DNA of 64,000 bases from Larkinella soli (lineage in GTDB: Bacteria > Bacteroidota > Bacteroidia > Cytophagales > Spirosomataceae). The notes beneath the pieces were generated by a model that ran no database searches, was not told where the DNA came from, and saw only the letters and a program-made list of their open reading frames with translations. This document shows, piece after piece, positions 61,126 to 64,000 of the stretch; position 1 is the stretch's first letter; every line of letters begins with the position of its first letter. The DNA lies in NCBI RefSeq assembly GCF_003703975.1, contig NZ_QTJY01000020.1, forward strand, positions 45,358-109,357, written 5' to 3'. Both the position numbers and the translations under genes were made by a program.

Positions 61126-62712
61126 ATGTTTCGACTTATTCCCAACGCCCTGCTCCGGCAGCTCTATACCCGCAACAGCCTGCGCAACACCCCGGACGGG
61201 TTTGTCTTCTCGCTGAAAAACCGCCTGGCCGACGCCCGGTTCACCGGCCTGCGGCTGGTCCGGATCGACGGCCGGGCGTATGATCCGGACGTGTTCACGC
61301 TGGAGCCGGACGGCGCCCCACCTACCCCCGTAACCGCCATCACCCCCGAACGGCCGCTGGACTTTCCGCTCCGGCGGTCGGTGACGGTTCATGCCCGCAC
61401 GGAACCGCTCCCGCCCGGCCGGCACCGCCTGGTTTTCACGCTCCAGACCCTGCCTTTCGGGCTGCTGACCATTGAAGTGGAGGACGAGTTGCAGGAGGAG
61501 ATCTCTCCGGCTGGGCCGGACGACCGGGCTGCTTCCGGCATCCCGCGCGACCCGGTCGACGACACCGGCCCCGACATTCTTCGCCGGCGGCAGGCGTATC
61601 TGGAAAGCCGGACCGGTCTGGCCCTGCAGCATCTGACGGCCTATTCGTTCGACCCGGCGGTATCGCGCGGCCATTGTGAGCAGTTTGTCGGGGCAGCGCA
61701 GGTGCCGGTGGGGCTGGCCGGGCCGCTGCGGATCAACGGCGACCATGCGAACGGCGAATTCTTCATTCCGCTGGCCACCACCGAAGGCACGCTGGTGGCT
61801 TCCTACAACCGGGGCATCAAACTGCTGAACCGCTGTGGCGGAGTAACCTGCACCGTTCTGGACGAAGGTATGCAGCGGGCGCCGGTTTTTGTACTGCCGG
61901 ATGCACGGGCCGCCCGCGATCTGGCCCGCTGGGTGGCCGAACAGGAGTCCGCCCTCCGCGACGAAGCCGAATCGACCTCCCGCTATGCCCGTCTGAAATA
62001 CATCACCCCCTACCAGACCGGTCGCCTGCTGTTTCTGCGGTTCGGGTTCACCACCGGCGATGCGGCCGGGCAGAACATGGTCACGAAGGCCACGCTGGCG
62101 GCCTGCCATTACCTCCTTCAGCACCGGACCGAGGTCGAGCATTTTTACCTCGAATCCAACTTGGCGACCGACAAAAAGCCGTCGTTCATCAACACGCTCC
62201 AGACGCGGGGAAAGCGGGTGACGGCGGAGGTAACCATCCCGAAAGAGATACTGATCAGCGAATTGCAGGTGGACCCGGAGCAGCTCGACCGGCATGCCCG
62301 CATCGGGAATCTGGGAGCATTTCTGGCCGGGGCCAATAACAACGGGCTGCACGCGGCCAACGCGCTGGCGGCCCTGTTCATCGCCACCGGGCAGGATGTG
62401 GCCTGTCTGGCGGAATCGTCGGCCGCCGTCACCTCCTCCGAACTGCTGCCCAACGGCGACCTCTACGGCTCGGTGACCCTGCCGTCGCTGGTGATCGGGA
62501 CGGTCGGCGGGGGAACCGGTTTACCCACCCAGCGCGAGTGTCTGGAAATCATGGGCTGTTACGGACCGGGACAGGTGCTTAAATTTGCCGAAATCGTGGC
62601 CGGAGTGGTCGCAGCCGGGGAGCTTTCCCTGGCGGCCGCCATCTCTTCGCTGGACTGGGTGTCGAGCCACGAAGCCGTCCGAAACCAGAAAGCCGGGCCG
62701 TCCGGGACCTGA
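61126..62712 (+). CDS. Class I HMG-CoA reductase with extra N-terminal domain
   Basis: This 528-residue protein contains a class I HMG-CoA reductase catalytic domain from about residue 150. It shows AQVPVGLAGPL, TTEGTLVAS, TGDAAGQNM, SNLATDKKPS and NNGLHAANALAALFIATGQD. The predicted catalytic residues E220, K350, D424 and H515 are all present. The first 125 residues (RNTPDGFVFSLKNRLADARFTG) form a beta-rich domain not found in standard reductases; it resembles DUF6379-type small beta proteins by eye. The enzyme reduces HMG-CoA to mevalonate. Most Cytophagales make isoprenoids by the MEP route, so a special role is likely. Confidence 0.9.
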   Translation: MFRLIPNALLRQLYTRNSLRNTPDGFVFSLKNRLADARFTGLRLVRIDGRAYDPDVFTLEPDGAPPTPVTAITPERPLDFPLRRSVTVHARTEPLPPGRHRLVFTLQTLPFGLLTIEVEDELQEEISPAGPDDRAASGIPRDPVDDTGPDILRRRQAYLESRTGLALQHLTAYSFDPAVSRGHCEQFVGAAQVPVGLAGPLRINGDHANGEFFIPLATTEGTLVASYNRGIKLLNRCGGVTCTVLDEGMQRAPVFVLPDARAARDLARWVAEQESALRDEAESTSRYARLKYITPYQTGRLLFLRFGFTTGDAAGQNMVTKATLAACHYLLQHRTEVEHFYLESNLATDKKPSFINTLQTRGKRVTAEVTIPKEILISELQVDPEQLDRHARIGNLGAFLAGANNNGLHAANALAALFIATGQDVACLAESSAAVTSSELLPNGDLYGSVTLPSLVIGTVGGGTGLPTQRECLEIMGCYGPGQVLKFAEIVAGVVAAGELSLAAAISSLDWVSSHEAVRNQKAGPSGT

Positions 62713-62729
62713 CCGTCCGCCTTCCGACC

Positions 62730-63332
62730 ATGACCGATTCCTTACTGATCCTGTTCATCAAAAACCCCGTGCGGGGCAAGGTCAAAACCCGGCTGGCGGC
62801 TACCGTCGGGGAGGAAACCGCCTTTGCCGTCTATGAACAGCTGCTTCGTTACACCCTGAAAATCAGCCGTCCGCTGGCCTGTGACAAGGTAGTTTATTAT
62901 TCGGATTTCATCCCGCCGGACGACGACTGGCTCCGGGCGGGCTACCGATCGGCCCTGCAAACCGGCGATGACCTCGGCCACCGGATGAAGACGGCTTTTG
63001 CCGGGGAGTTTGGCCGGGGATACCGCCACATCGCCATCATCGGCAGCGATTGCCCGCAACTCGAAACCGGTATTCTCGAAACCGCCTTCGACACCCTTCG
63101 GGAGAAGGATGCAGTGATCGGTCCGGCCACCGACGGCGGCTATTACCTGCTGGGAATGAACCGTTTGCAGCCCCAGCTTTTTGAAGGCAAACGCTGGAGC
63201 ACCGATACGGTTCTGGCCGATACGCTCCGGGATTTGCAGTCGGCCGGGATGACCTACCGCCTGCTGCCAGAGCTGACCGACATCGACGAGGAAAAAGACC
63301 TGATCACCACCCGATTTCAACGACCCCAATGA
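62730..63332 (+). CDS. TIGR04282-type glycosyltransferase (arsenosugar-associated)
   Basis: This 200-residue protein has the small GT-A/nucleotidyltransferase-like fold: LLILFIKNPVRGKVKTRLAATVGEE, IIGSDCPQLETGIL and VIGPATDGGYYLLGMN. This pattern defines TIGR04282, again named from arsenosugar gene sets. It starts 17 bases after the HMG-CoA reductase stop, and its own stop overlaps the next gene by ATGA. Substrates are unknown. Confidence 0.88.
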   Translation: MTDSLLILFIKNPVRGKVKTRLAATVGEETAFAVYEQLLRYTLKISRPLACDKVVYYSDFIPPDDDWLRAGYRSALQTGDDLGHRMKTAFAGEFGRGYRHIAIIGSDCPQLETGILETAFDTLREKDAVIGPATDGGYYLLGMNRLQPQLFEGKRWSTDTVLADTLRDLQSAGMTYRLLPELTDIDEEKDLITTRFQRPQ

Positions 63333-63706
63333 AGCCTCACCTGATTTTCGTGTACAATGCCGGCAGCGACGTGTTCAGCCTGGTAACGGATTTCGCCCAT
63401 AAAATTCTGTCGCCCTCCACCTACGACTGCAACCTCTGCGCGCTGACCTACGGCCATTTCGGTATGAAAAGTGACTGGAAGGCCTACCTCGAACAGCTGG
63501 GGACGGTCAATGAATTTCTGCATAAGGATGAGCTGTCGCGGAAATACGGTCTGACGGATCTGAAGCTTCCGGCCGTGCTGCTCGATACCGGGAACTCGGT
63601 TCAAACCCTGCTGAGTGCCGAAGAAATCAACGGCTGCCGCTCACTGCCGGAACTCCAGACCCTGCTGACCCAAACCCTGAGCCGCCGGCCGGAGATTTCC
63701 GGATAA
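63329..63706 (+). CDS. Small conserved-looking protein, unknown
   Basis: This 125-residue protein starts within the preceding stop codon (ATGA), so it is coupled to the TIGR04282 gene. It has a leading strand MKPHLIFVYNAGSDVFSLVTDF, a cysteine pair in YDCNLCALTYGHFG and a helical C-terminus. The CxxC beside the first strand hints at a thioredoxin-like or metal-binding fold, but I do not assign a family. Confidence 0.65.
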   Translation: MKPHLIFVYNAGSDVFSLVTDFAHKILSPSTYDCNLCALTYGHFGMKSDWKAYLEQLGTVNEFLHKDELSRKYGLTDLKLPAVLLDTGNSVQTLLSAEEINGCRSLPELQTLLTQTLSRRPEISG

Positions 63707-63825
63707 ACTGCGTCGGCTTTTTTCACCGGCATCCCGTGTCGGCGTTACTTTTCACCATCGGCTGCGTCCAACGATGAAGCAAAGCTCCCGGCTTCGCTGC
63801 CCACCGTTCGACATTTCGCCGATTC

Positions 63826-64000
63826 ATGATTCGTATCCGCCGTTTCTGCCGGTTCCTTCTTTTCCTTTGGCTGGCCGCAGGCTCCTTCACCTTCGCCCAG
63901 ACGACCGACAACCGGCCGGTGCAGGTGACGCCCCTGCTGGCTCCTCCTTTCCCCCCTACCCTGATTGACTGGACGACCAATCCCCAACTGCTGCGCGTCT
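63826..64000 (+). CDS. Start of a secreted protein, truncated by the window edge
   Basis: The ATG at 63826 opens a frame running to the right edge (58 residues visible). It begins with an arginine-rich signal peptide (MIRIRRFCRFLLFLWLAAGSFTFAQ). The mature start RPVQVTPLLAPPFPPTLIDW resembles the beginning of very large surface proteins (TANFOR or gliding-associated type) in the Bacteroidota. That likeness covers only about 30 residues and needs the rest of the gene. Confidence 0.55.
   Translation, partial: MIRIRRFCRFLLFLWLAAGSFTFAQTTDNRPVQVTPLLAPPFPPTLIDWTTNPQLLRV

Overview
The window comes from a high-GC member of the Bacteroidota, most likely Cytophagales (Spirosomataceae-like). This rests on a SusD-type lipoprotein, a PadR plus permease-prefix FtsX pair, a TIGR03885 flavin oxidoreductase beside a GH13 enzyme, and -7 boxes fitting the Bacteroidota TAnnTTTG pattern. 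The genus is inference. I see no tRNA, rRNA, CRISPR array, phage or insertion sequence. Almost all DNA is coding, in tightly packed operons.

Layout. (1) 1-14001, plus strand: the end of a carbohydrate utilisation locus. It holds a SusD end, GH10 xylanase, glucarate-dehydratase-like enolase, a clan-A-like glycosidase, UxuA-like mannonate dehydratase, a solute-binding protein with no signal peptide, an SDR, a GH2 beta-mannosidase-like enzyme, an MFS porter and an RraA-like aldolase. The content points to uronic-acid-decorated hemicellulose. An inverted-repeat element closes the locus. (2) 14225-26194: cytochrome c, a flavoprotein and membrane protein pair, a GAF protein, a PadR/FtsX-permease pair, a methyltransferase, a secreted hydrolase, two small unknowns and XthA. 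(3) 26291-34611: an RND tripartite efflux operon with an OmpR-type two-component system upstream. (4) 34775-38709: a GNAT, an MBL hydrolase, a DUF2310 protein with a degenerate zinc ribbon, a FUSC-like pseudogene and small membrane proteins.

(5) 38723-51954: an aromatic catabolism region. A minus-strand operon pcaH-pcaG-pcaB-pcaDC-pobA-pcaIJ-pcaF covers the complete 4-hydroxybenzoate to protocatechuate to beta-ketoadipate route. It includes a decarboxylase/lactonase fusion and a one-chain CoA-transferase. A divergent AraC regulator sits beside it, followed by an aromatic-acid MFS porter, DUF2798 protein, alpha/beta hydrolase, bicupin and esterase. (6) 52387-57758: a multi-PAS histidine kinase, the TIGR03885 oxidoreductase and the GH13 enzyme.

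(7) 57915-63706: the most unusual part. It contains an AhpD/CMD-like protein, an ArsS-type radical SAM enzyme, a sterol-desaturase-family hydroxylase, a TIGR04283-like glycosyltransferase, a class I HMG-CoA reductase with an extra N-terminal domain, a TIGR04282-like glycosyltransferase and a small unknown protein. Three stacked inverted repeats lie in the divergent promoter between one glycosyltransferase and the HMG-CoA reductase. The combination suggests an arsenosugar-like or glycosylated-lipid pathway; its product cannot be read from the sequence. A truncated secreted protein begins at the right edge.
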